Source: Paracoccaceae bacterium Fryx2 | Lineage (GTDB): Bacteria > Pseudomonadota > Alphaproteobacteria > Rhodobacterales > Rhodobacteraceae | Length of the DNA stretch: 52,500 nt | Assembly: GCA_032334235.1 (NCBI GenBank) | Contig: JAVSGI010000004.1 | Coordinates: forward strand, 1 to 52,500 | Direction of reading: 5' to 3' | Shown here: positions 18,229 through 24,892 of the stretch, one piece after another | Position numbering within the stretch: position 1 is the stretch's first letter | How the letters are laid out: every line of letters begins with the position of its first letter | Notes under the pieces: model-generated | Told to the model about the DNA's origin: nothing | Database searches by the model: none | What the model saw: the letters and a program-made list of their open reading frames with translations, nothing else | Position numbers and translations under genes: made by a program

Positions 18229-18261
18229 TTGACAGAGCCGTTCGACGTGCGATCATATGAT
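18229..18261 (+). promoter_or_regulatory. Candidate promoter of the AI-2 transport operon
   Basis: A perfect -35 hexamer TTGACA (18229-18234) is followed by the AT-rich palindrome ATCATATGAT (18252-18261), which supplies weak -10 candidates at 17-18 base spacing and a better TATGAT at 21. It is flanked by the palindrome at 18199-18215 and by the LsrR-type motif at 18269-18282, so repression by occlusion is plausible. Confidence 0.5.
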
Positions 18262-18268
18262 GAAGCTG

Positions 18269-18282
18269 AGAACAAATGAACA
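18269..18282. promoter_or_regulatory. Candidate LsrR operator 2
   Basis: AGAACAAATGAACA is, on the minus strand, TGTTCATTTGTTCT. Its first 12 bases match operator 1 (TGATCATTTGTT) at 11 of 12 positions. It lies just downstream of the candidate -10, around the transcription start and 19 bases before the permease GTG. Confidence 0.45.
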
Positions 18283-18300
18283 AACCCAAGAGGGCGACCC

Positions 18301-19332
18301 GTGGCATTGACTCGTGACGAAGGACCAGGCTCCGCCGCCAGCCAGCGCACCGCGCTCGAACTGTCGGACTGGAAGGGAAATCTGCCCCCGCTCTTCGGCC
18401 CGACGAAAGTGCCGCTGGCCGCGCCTGCGATGATGCTGCTGATCATCTGTGTCGTGATGGCCTTTTCCGCGCCGGGTTTCTTTTCGGCGGGCAACCTGCG
18501 GGCGATCTCGCTGGATGCGTCGCTGATCATGCTGCTGGGCATCGGCATGACGGCCGTTATCACCGCGCGGGGGATCGACCTGTCGATCGGGGCGATCCTG
18601 ACGCTGTCCAGCGTCGCCTTCGCAGGCGCGCTGAAGGACTTCGGCCTGCCGCTGTGGCTTTCGGTCATGATCGGTTTCGCCACCGGGGGTCTTTGCGGGC
18701 TGATCAACGGGGTGCTGATCACCAAGCTCAGGATGCCGGATTTCATCGTGACCCTGTCGACCGAGCTGGTGTTTCGCGGGCTGGCGCTGGTCTATGCCGG
18801 GGGTGGCGTGTTCTTTGCCTTCCCCGAGGCGATCACCTGGCTGGGGCGCGGGCGTATCCTGGGGGTGCCGATGCCGCTGATCATCGCGCTGACGCTGATC
18901 ATCATTGCCCATCTGGTCTTTGCCTATCACCGGGTTGGCGCGCGGCTGCATGCCGTGGGGGGCAACCCGACGGCGGCGCGGCGGCTGGGCATCAGCGTCC
19001 TGCGCTACCGGATCGGGGTCTATGTGTTCATGGGCCTGATCGCGGCACTGGGGGGCATCATCCTGACCGGGCGTCTGGATGCGGTCGTCGCATCGGGGGC
19101 GGTGACGATCCTGCTGAACACCATTGCGGCGGTGATCGTGGGCGGCACCAACCTGTTCGGCGGTCGCGGCTCGATCGTGGGCACCTTGCTGGGGGCCTGG
19201 CTGCTGGCGACGATCACCAACGCCGTCATCATGCTGGGGTTCGAGGCTTTCTGGCAGCATGTCGCCGCCGGTGCCGTCATCCTCATCACCATCGGTCTTT
19301 ACTCGCGGCGGGACAGCCGCAGCGAAGAGTGA
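18301..19332 (+). CDS. Sugar-type ABC transporter permease (AI-2 importer, LsrC/LsrD-like)
   Basis: This 343-aa inner-membrane permease of the BPD_transp_2 (RbsC/LsrC/LsrD) family has about ten hydrophobic helices. The typical stretch GIDLSIGAILTLSSVAFAG and the ATPase-contact loop VGGNPTAARRLGIS are present. The start is a GTG at 18301 preceded by AGAGGG. E. coli has two such permeases (LsrC and LsrD), but only one is present here, so the channel is probably a homodimer. It is the first gene of a run of seven on the plus strand, with the binding protein 34 bases downstream. Other pentose-like substrates are possible from the permease alone; the neighbours point to AI-2. Confidence 0.87.
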   Translation: MALTRDEGPGSAASQRTALELSDWKGNLPPLFGPTKVPLAAPAMMLLIICVVMAFSAPGFFSAGNLRAISLDASLIMLLGIGMTAVITARGIDLSIGAILTLSSVAFAGALKDFGLPLWLSVMIGFATGGLCGLINGVLITKLRMPDFIVTLSTELVFRGLALVYAGGGVFFAFPEAITWLGRGRILGVPMPLIIALTLIIIAHLVFAYHRVGARLHAVGGNPTAARRLGISVLRYRIGVYVFMGLIAALGGIILTGRLDAVVASGAVTILLNTIAAVIVGGTNLFGGRGSIVGTLLGAWLLATITNAVIMLGFEAFWQHVAAGAVILITIGLYSRRDSRSEE

Positions 19333-19366
19333 CACGCATCAACGATCTCAGGGAGGAGATACGAGA

Positions 19367-20506
19367 ATGAAATGCTTCATGTCTGCACGAACGATCCTGA
19401 TGGCCGGTGTGGCCGCCATGGCGATGACGCTGCCGCTCGCCGCGCAGGAGGCGCCGACCGCCGCCAAGGAGCGTGGCTATTACCTGCTGCCCGAACTGCA
19501 CGCGACGATGGAGGGTTCGCGCGCGGCAATGGATGCCTTCATGGCGACCGTCCAGGCCCCGGCCACCAAGACCGACAAGACTTTCGACAAGCCGCTGAAG
19601 ATCGCGCTGATGTTTCCGTCGCTGGAAACCTCGGACGCCTGGGCACGGCTGAACATCTCGACCCGCGCGCGGCTGGACGAGATCGGCATTCCCTTCGAGA
19701 TCGTCGAATTCATGATCAAGCCCGACGAACATGACCGTCAGGGCGCGCAGGTCGAACAGGTGCTGGCGGGCGGCTTCGACTATGTCGTGATGGGGCCGTC
19801 GGAATATCAGGTCCAGAAATCCAACATCGGGCGTCTGGCGGCGGAACTGCCGACCCTGGTGATGAACGTGGTCAACCCCTTCGTCGACACGCTGGGCACC
19901 GAGAACCAGCCGCTGACCCATGTCGGCTTCGACCATACGGTGGGGGCCGAAGCCCTGTGCCAGTGGACGATCAAGGAAACCGGCGGTGAGGGCAAGATTG
20001 CGCTGCTGCGCTACATTCCCGGCCTGATCGACAGCCAGCGCACGGACCATTTCGCCGACTGCATCAAGGCGAACTCCAAGATGGAGATCGTCGATGAATA
20101 CGAGGCCAATGGCGACCGCGAACTGTCGTTCTCGGGGGCAAATGCCCTGCTGTCGCGCCATCCCGACCTGCGGATGCTGCACGCCTCGTCGACCTCGATC
20201 GCGCTGGGGGCGCTGGCGGCGGCATCCGAGCGCGGCGTGCTGGATCAGGTCATCATCAACGGCTGGGGCGGTGGCGCGGACGAGCTGAAGTCGATCAAGG
20301 AGGGCGGGCTGAAGGTCACGGCCTTCCGGGTGAACGACGACTGGGGCACCGCCGTGGCCGAGGCGATCCGCGCCCATGCCGAAGGCAAGCCGGTTCCCGT
20401 GGTGCTGGCCGCGACGATCAAGCCGCTGGATTATCACATGTCGGCAGAGGCGATCGACAAGGAAACCGAATACGCCTTCCGCTATTCCGGCAAGCTCGAC
20501 CGCTGA
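19367..20506 (+). CDS. luxP: LuxP-like periplasmic AI-2-binding protein
   Basis: This 379-aa periplasmic binding protein has a signal peptide (residues 1-26, ending LPLAAQ). By recall it matches Vibrio LuxP over most of its length: HVGFDHTVGAEAL, PDLRMLHASSTSIALGAL, VIINGWGGGADELKSI, RVNDDWGTAVAEAI, GKPVPVV and AFRYSGK near the end. Residues corresponding to the LuxP ligand pocket are kept: S89, W92, N167, R225, S275, T276, W300 and R321. LuxP Gln77 is Glu87 here. LuxP normally partners the sensor kinase LuxQ. Here it sits between an ABC permease and an ABC ATPase and so should be the importer's receptor. The ATG at 19367 follows GGGAGGAG; an upstream start at 19259 would overlap the permease gene. 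Confidence 0.85.
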   Translation: MKCFMSARTILMAGVAAMAMTLPLAAQEAPTAAKERGYYLLPELHATMEGSRAAMDAFMATVQAPATKTDKTFDKPLKIALMFPSLETSDAWARLNISTRARLDEIGIPFEIVEFMIKPDEHDRQGAQVEQVLAGGFDYVVMGPSEYQVQKSNIGRLAAELPTLVMNVVNPFVDTLGTENQPLTHVGFDHTVGAEALCQWTIKETGGEGKIALLRYIPGLIDSQRTDHFADCIKANSKMEIVDEYEANGDRELSFSGANALLSRHPDLRMLHASSTSIALGALAAASERGVLDQVIINGWGGGADELKSIKEGGLKVTAFRVNDDWGTAVAEAIRAHAEGKPVPVVLAATIKPLDYHMSAEAIDKETEYAFRYSGKLDR

Positions 20507-20516
20507 GATTCCCCTG

Positions 20517-20548
20517 CCTTCCCGGAGCGCACCGCTGCCCCGGGAAGG
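20517..20548 (+). promoter_or_regulatory. Intercistronic stem-loop after the binding-protein gene
   Basis: CCTTCCCGG (20517-20525) and CCGGGAAGG (20540-20548) form a 9-bp perfect stem with a 14-base loop, followed by CCTTTTCCC. It lies in the 72-base gap before the ATPase gene. Such structures often stabilise binding-protein mRNA and lower expression of the following ATPase gene. Confidence 0.6.
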
Positions 20549-20578
20549 CCTTTTCCCACGACCCGGAAAGACACAGAC

Positions 20579-21304
20579 ATGAGCGTTGTCCTGCGCGGCA
20601 TATCCAAATCCTATGGGGCGGTGAAAGCCATCGAAGGGATCGACCTGGAGGTTCACCCAGGCGAGGTGGTCGGCCTGCTGGGCGACAACGGCGCGGGCAA
20701 GTCCACCCTGATGAAGGTGCTGGCCGGCGCCGTCTCCCCCGATACAGGCAGCATCGAGATCGACGGCAAGGCCTGGGTCTTCGCCAGCTCGACCGAGGCG
20801 CGCGACGCGGGAATCGCGATGCTGTATCAGGATCTTGCGCTGTTCGATGACCTGCCGGTCGTGCACAACATCTTCATGGGGCGCGAGATCACCAACCGCT
20901 TCGGCTTTCTGAAATTCGGCGAGATGCGCCGCCGTGCGCAGGCCATCGTCAACAGCTTTTCGGTGCGGCCCTTCGATGTGCGCACGCCTTCGGGGCATCT
21001 GTCTGGCGGGCAGCGGCAGGTTTCGGCACTGGCCCGCACCACCGCCTTCGGCAGCCGCTACATCATCCTGGATGAGCCGACATCGGCGCTCAGCCCCAGC
21101 GCCCGCGACGAGGTTCTGGGCATCGTGCGCGATCTGGCGTCCAAGGGCATCGGCATCGTCATGGTCAGCCACGATCTCGGCCATGTGCGCAAGGTCTGCG
21201 ACCGGGTCGCGATCCTGCACCTTGGGGGCATGGCCGGGGTGCGCGACATGGCCACCACCAGTCAGGACGAGATCATTTCCCTTATCGTTCAGGGCCACGC
21301 CTGA
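20579..21304 (+). CDS. Sugar-type ABC transporter ATP-binding protein (single domain)
   Basis: This 241-aa ATPase has Walker A GDNGAGKST (residues ~38-46), Q-loop MLYQDLALFDDL, signature HLSGGQRQVSALAR, Walker B YIILDEPTSAL and switch histidine MVSHDLGH. It has one ABC domain, like fructose-type FrcA proteins, whereas E. coli LsrA has two fused domains. With the single permease it would form a compact 2+2 importer. It is co-directional with its neighbours and 28 bases upstream of the RbsD-like gene. Confidence 0.88.
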   Translation: MSVVLRGISKSYGAVKAIEGIDLEVHPGEVVGLLGDNGAGKSTLMKVLAGAVSPDTGSIEIDGKAWVFASSTEARDAGIAMLYQDLALFDDLPVVHNIFMGREITNRFGFLKFGEMRRRAQAIVNSFSVRPFDVRTPSGHLSGGQRQVSALARTTAFGSRYIILDEPTSALSPSARDEVLGIVRDLASKGIGIVMVSHDLGHVRKVCDRVAILHLGGMAGVRDMATTSQDEIISLIVQGHA

Positions 21305-21332
21305 ACCCGAAACGTAACAGAAGGACAGCTAC

Positions 21333-21824
21333 ATGCGCCGCAACGGAATCCTGAACGTGAAACTGAGCCGTGCCATCTCGGAGATGGGTCACGACGACAT
21401 CCTGCTGATCACCGATGCCGGCTTTCCCATGGCCTATGACGACAGGGTGATCGACCTCGCGCTGTGCCCCGGGGTGCCGGACCTGTTCACCGTGCTGCGG
21501 GCGATCCGGCAGGAAATGTGGGTCGAGGCCTATCACATGATCGCCGACGCCAAGGAAAACAATCCGGTGGCCTGGAACGGCGTGGCGGAAATCTTTCCCG
21601 ATGCCCTTGGCGGTGTCAAGCCGAACAGCTGGTTCCACGAAGAGGGCTACCGCGGCGCGAAATACATCGTGCGGACCGGGGCCTGGATGCCCTGGGGCAA
21701 TGTGGCGCTGATATCGGGCATCCCGGTGCAGGAATGGTTCGGCAATACCGGCGCCCCGGTGCCCGAAAGCTGGACCGAGCGCCATGCGCTGAACGTCCGG
21801 CATGGCAAGACCGGGGTGGAGTGA
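21333..21824 (+). CDS. RbsD/FucU family pyranase (mutarotase)
   Basis: This 163-aa cytoplasmic sugar-ring isomerase shows the RbsD fold signature at the N-terminus (GILNVKLSRAISEMGHDD, with the catalytic-type His) and ITDAGFPM (Asp). Near the C-terminus it has IVRTGAWMPWGNVALISGIP, the active-site Tyr/Trp region. RbsD interconverts pyranose and other forms of ribose; FucU does so for fucose. It is a little longer than E. coli RbsD (139 aa). E. coli lsr lacks such a gene. Here it may interconvert cyclic forms of DPD/AI-2 or act on a related sugar that the importer also takes up. Confidence 0.83.
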   Translation: MRRNGILNVKLSRAISEMGHDDILLITDAGFPMAYDDRVIDLALCPGVPDLFTVLRAIRQEMWVEAYHMIADAKENNPVAWNGVAEIFPDALGGVKPNSWFHEEGYRGAKYIVRTGAWMPWGNVALISGIPVQEWFGNTGAPVPESWTERHALNVRHGKTGVE

Positions 21825-21830
21825 CACAGC

Positions 21831-22142
21831 ATGTTCGTGCAACTGGTTCATATCACGGTCAAACCCGACCGGGTTCAGGATTTCCTGGACGCCTTCCGCA
21901 TCAATTTCGACGGGACGACCCGCGAACCCGGCAACCGGCGGTTCGACGTGCTGCAAGACCCGGAGGATGCCACGAAGTTCGCGATCTTCGAAATCTTCGA
22001 CAACGCCGAGGCGCTGGACGCGCACCGAGAGACCGACCACTACAAGCAGACGGTCGCCCTGCTGGACGACATCATGACCGGCCCGCGCAGCAAGAACCTC
22101 TTTCGCCTCGTGATGTCGGATCTGCTGGACGGGCGGGGATAG
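21831..22142 (+). CDS. lsrG: LsrG-like phospho-AI-2 isomerase (ABM domain)
   Basis: This 103-aa antibiotic-biosynthesis-monooxygenase-fold protein closely follows E. coli LsrG by recall: KPDRVQDFLDAFRINFDGTT, EPGNRRFDVLQDPEDATKF, FEIFDNAEALDAHRETDHY and IMTGPRSKNLF. LsrG converts phospho-DPD to 3-hydroxy-2,4-pentanedione-5-phosphate. It starts 6 bases after the RbsD-like gene and is separated by 4 bases from the aldolase, so the three are translationally close. The match to LsrG, rather than to a generic ABM protein, is a main support for the AI-2 assignment of the cluster. Confidence 0.87.
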   Translation: MFVQLVHITVKPDRVQDFLDAFRINFDGTTREPGNRRFDVLQDPEDATKFAIFEIFDNAEALDAHRETDHYKQTVALLDDIMTGPRSKNLFRLVMSDLLDGRG

Positions 22143-22146
22143 CGCC

Positions 22147-23421
22147 ATGGACACGCCCCTTCCGAACCGGTGGGACGACACAGCGGCGGCCGCCTGGGTG
22201 GCTGCCGCCGGGGATGACCCGGCCGACCGCGATCTGGCCTTGCGCATCTACACCTCGCGTCTGATCGGGGGCGACCCCGATCTGGTGCTGCACGGCGGGG
22301 GCAACACCTCGGTCAAGACCTTGCGGCCCGATGCGGATGGCAAGCCGCGCGCCGTGATGCATGTCAAGGGCAGCGGCTGGGATCTGGCCACCATCGAGGC
22401 GCCGGGCCTTCCGGCGGTGGAGCTTGCGCCCTTGCTGGCGTCACGCCATGCGGCACCCCTTTCCGACCCCGAGATGGTCGGCCTGCTGCGGGCCAACCTG
22501 CTCGATCCCGCTTCACCCAACCCGTCGCTGGAAACGCTGCTGCACGCCTTCCTGCCAGCCCGGTTCGTGGATCATTCCCATGCGACGGCCGTGCTGGTTC
22601 TGGTCAACCAGCCCGATGCCGCCGAGATCGGCCAGCGCATCTATGGCGGTCAACTGGCCATCGTGCCCTATGTGATGCCGGGTTACGATCTGTCGATCGA
22701 GGCCGCCCGGATTTTCGATGCGAATCCGGAGTGCAAGGGGCTCTGGCTCGTGAACCATGGCCTTTTCACATTCGGGAAAACGGCGCGCGAGTCCTATGAC
22801 CGCATGATCACTTTCGTGAACATGGCCGAGGATTTTCTGGCCAGCGCAGGCGTCACGGTGCTGCTGATCGAACCGCCGCAGCCCGCCGACGACCGTGCGC
22901 AGGCCTTCGGCGCATTGCTGGCCGACCGGCTTCGCGCGGCGGGACCGGTGTTCGCGGCCGGGGCTGCGCTGGATTTCCGGCAGGATACGGCGATCAGGAC
23001 CCTTCTGGCGCGCGACGATCTGCCCGAGATCGCCAGCCGTGGCACCGTGACCCCCGACCATGTCATCCGCATCAAAGCCTTCCCGCTGATCCTTGACGGC
23101 ACCGAAAATGCCGCCGACATCGATGCCGCCCTCGACCGATATGCCGAAAGGTATCGGACCTACTTCCGGCAGGAGGCCAGCCGGGCAACCGAACCCAAGG
23201 TGATGCTGGACCCCTTGCCGCGTGTGGTCCACGTGCGCAGTCTCGGCCTGTTCGGTGTCGGACGCACAGGGGCCGAAGCCGCGATCGCGGCCGACCTCGC
23301 GTCACAGACGGCGCGGGTGATCCTGGCCGCCGAAGCCATCGGCGCCTTCACCCCGCTTTCGCGGAACGACCTGTTCAACATGGAATACTGGTCGTTGGAG
23401 CAGGCCAAGCTGAAAAAGTGA
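22147..23421 (+). CDS. Class II aldolase/adducin family protein (stand-alone aldolase half of a RhaD/YuxG-type enzyme)
   Basis: This 424-aa zinc-dependent class II aldolase resembles the N-terminal half of bifunctional rhamnulose-phosphate aldolase/short-chain dehydrogenase proteins. Supporting motifs are LVLHGGGNTSVK (phosphate loop), FVDHSHATAVLVL (HxH metal ligands), the VNHGLFTFG region (third His) and RVVHVRSLGLFGVGRT. It stops at NMEYWSLEQAKLKK, the point where the dehydrogenase domain normally begins, and no dehydrogenase coding follows. In E. coli the step after LsrG is done by the thiolase LsrF, which is absent here. This aldolase is the natural candidate to split the phosphorylated product. 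Confidence 0.8.
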   Translation: MDTPLPNRWDDTAAAAWVAAAGDDPADRDLALRIYTSRLIGGDPDLVLHGGGNTSVKTLRPDADGKPRAVMHVKGSGWDLATIEAPGLPAVELAPLLASRHAAPLSDPEMVGLLRANLLDPASPNPSLETLLHAFLPARFVDHSHATAVLVLVNQPDAAEIGQRIYGGQLAIVPYVMPGYDLSIEAARIFDANPECKGLWLVNHGLFTFGKTARESYDRMITFVNMAEDFLASAGVTVLLIEPPQPADDRAQAFGALLADRLRAAGPVFAAGAALDFRQDTAIRTLLARDDLPEIASRGTVTPDHVIRIKAFPLILDGTENAADIDAALDRYAERYRTYFRQEASRATEPKVMLDPLPRVVHVRSLGLFGVGRTGAEAAIAADLASQTARVILAAEAIGAFTPLSRNDLFNMEYWSLEQAKLKK

Positions 23422-23598
23422 ACACGAGACGGGTTTTCGCCCCGATCCCGCCCGTGGAGGCACATCTCTGTGCGGCGGCACACACAAAGGACGGCTCTGT
23501 ATCTGGTGCAATGTAGCGGACCTCTCCCACAGAATGTCTTCTTTGGTCCGGACACGCTCGCCGCGCACTCATCCTCAAGGTGAACCACCGCAGGCAGT
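23422..23598. other. Boundary between the AI-2 cluster and decayed defence genes
   Basis: These 177 bases have no supported gene. A weak GC-rich hairpin (ACGGG...CCCGT, about 23427-23453) follows the aldolase stop and may end the operon. Confidence 0.4.
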
Positions 23599-24010
23599 TC
23601 ACCTCGCCACTATCTGCTGTAGGCGCCTGCAATATCGATACTCGGGCAGCCTTCGTTCCTCAATCAGCTTCGCGGCTTGGCCGACATGGTCCGGCAGTCG
23701 ATCGAACCACTCGCGGGGGGGATTTTCTTGCCCATCCGATCCGTCACGCTCAGTTCGGCGGGGCGCGCGGGCTCAAAGAATCTATGCAGCAGTTTCTCGA
23801 CCTTTGCGCGTGAGAGGTTCTTCAGCACATAGGTCGCCACGATTTCTACCGGGGCCATCAGGAAGGTCGCGTCGTTGCGGGCGTCGGCAATGCGGCGGCC
23901 GACCTGTTGCGATGTCACGCCAATCTTGTGCAGGATCATGCGGTCTCCGAAGATCTCGGGGATGCTCGACAGGCTCCGGGCGACATAGGTTGTTCCGGAG
24001 AGTTCGAGAA
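23599..24010 (-). pseudogene. GIY-YIG/T5orf172-type nuclease remnant, frameshifted
   Basis: The minus-strand reading from about 24010 gives SGTTYVARSLSSIPEIFGDR then MILHKIGVTSQQVGRRIADA, NDATFLMAPVEIVATYVLKN and KVEKLLHRFFEPAR, the C-terminal core of GIY-YIG nuclease family proteins of the T5orf172 type. The frame then breaks in a run of seven C (plus-strand G at about 23715-23721). Adding one C restores REWFDRLPDHVGQAAKLIEE and a stop at 23599. The 5' half with the GIY-YIG residues is missing, replaced by the helicase remnant. Such proteins occur in phage-defence and mobile loci. Confidence 0.65.
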
Positions 24011-24301
24011 CCGCACCTCATCCTCGGGGCGCAGCACAGGCACGGCGTCGCCCCGGAAATACGACCCCGTCATCGCCATGACATGCGCGCGATCGCGGGT
24101 CACGATCCGGTGCAGGATCTGGCCCAGCCGGTTGTTGTCATCGGCCGAGACGTGATGGAATTCGTCGATCGCCAGAAACACCTCGTCAAACGCCTCGATC
24201 CCGCGCGCCGCCTCGACCGCGTCGAATCCGAAACGGAAGGTGGCGTGGGTGCAGACCAGGATGCGGGCGTCCGACGCCATGTATTCGGCGCAGGCTTTCA
24301 C
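24011..24301 (-). pseudogene. DEAD/DEAH-box helicase remnant
   Basis: The fragment reads ARILVCTHATFRFGFDAVEA, VFLAIDEFHHVSADDNNRLGQ (a DEFH Walker B box) and HVMAMTGSYFRGDAVPVLRP (motif III TGS-like). It then loses similarity at EVRFSNS and runs into the nuclease remnant. The N-terminus with Walker A and the whole second helicase lobe are missing. A stop codon lies directly upstream of 24301. It is the central piece of a large helicase (SNF2/restriction-like) and not functional. Confidence 0.68.
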
Positions 24302-24594
24302 CTATTGCGACACCGGCGCAGGGTTACGCCAACATCACGACGTATGTCATTTTGCTGGTTGCCGAGCGCCTTGGTGATCGGATCGACTTCGAACTGATCT
24401 GGCAGCGGCAGCGGATCACGCCGGAACTCCAGCGTCTGCTCTTCGAATGGGCGACCAAGGTGAACGGCATCTTCGATCAGGTCGCTCCCGGCCTGCAGAT
24501 TTCAGAGGTCGCAAAGCGACCGGAGATCTGGTCAAGGGTCGTGGCGGGAAGATATCCGAGGCCTGCCGCCGATATACCAGAACTTGCGGGCTGA
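24301..24594 (+). pseudogene. AIPR-family (abortive infection) protein, C-terminal remnant
   Basis: The frame from 24301 reads GYANITTYVILLVAERL, RIDFELIWQRQRITPELQRL, LFEWATKVNGIFDQVA and ISEVAKRPEIWSRVVAGRYP, ending at a stop. This matches the C-terminal end of AIPR phage-resistance proteins (N-x-T-x-Y, a D-x-E-x-IWxRQ helix and a final AKxxxxW motif). Several hundred N-terminal residues are missing, and there is no start codon apart from an internal TTG. It faces the helicase remnant at 24301, so the two were brought together by deletion. Confidence 0.6.
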
Positions 24595-24713
24595 CTTTCC
24601 CGCGGTGAACAGGTCTCGCATCAAGATGCCCTCTCTCTGGAAAGATCATTGCCGGCGCTCCTCCTGCGAGGCCCGCTTGCCTTGGATGCTTCGCAACAAT
24701 CGCGCCCCATGTC

Positions 24714-24892
24714 ATCCCAGCCGCTCTGCCACATCCGGCATCAGTTTCAGCGTGGCCGCGATCCGCTCCTGCCACTTCGGCCCGCGCGAGAGCGCGTCCT
24801 GGTAAGCGTCGTGCAGGTCGTCGGGCCGGTCTTCGGCCAGCGCCGCCATCAGGAAGCGCGCCTGCCTGCGGTCCTTCTCGGGCCAACATACA
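24714..24892 (-). pseudogene. Possible nucleotidyltransferase C-terminal remnant
   Basis: The minus-strand frame reads RRQARFLMAALAEDRPDDLH, DAYQDALSRGPKWQERIAAT and LKLMPDVAERLG, then stop. The pattern K/R-QA-LI-AL-EDRP-DL-A-RGP-W resembles the C-terminus of GSU2403-type nucleotidyltransferase-fold proteins. Only about 58 codons are recognisable and the family call is from memory, so it is tentative. It belongs with the other defence-gene remnants next to it. Confidence 0.35.

Noticed and set aside
19286-21298. 670-aa minus-strand open frame across the AI-2 transport genes
   Set aside because: High-GC third-position effect; the plus strand encodes recognisable binding protein and ATPase genes over the same bases.
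14127-23421. Plain ribose or fucose uptake operon
   Set aside because: RbsD-like and aldolase genes would fit, but LsrK- and LsrG-specific sequence and the LuxP-like pocket favour AI-2. Kept only as an alternative.
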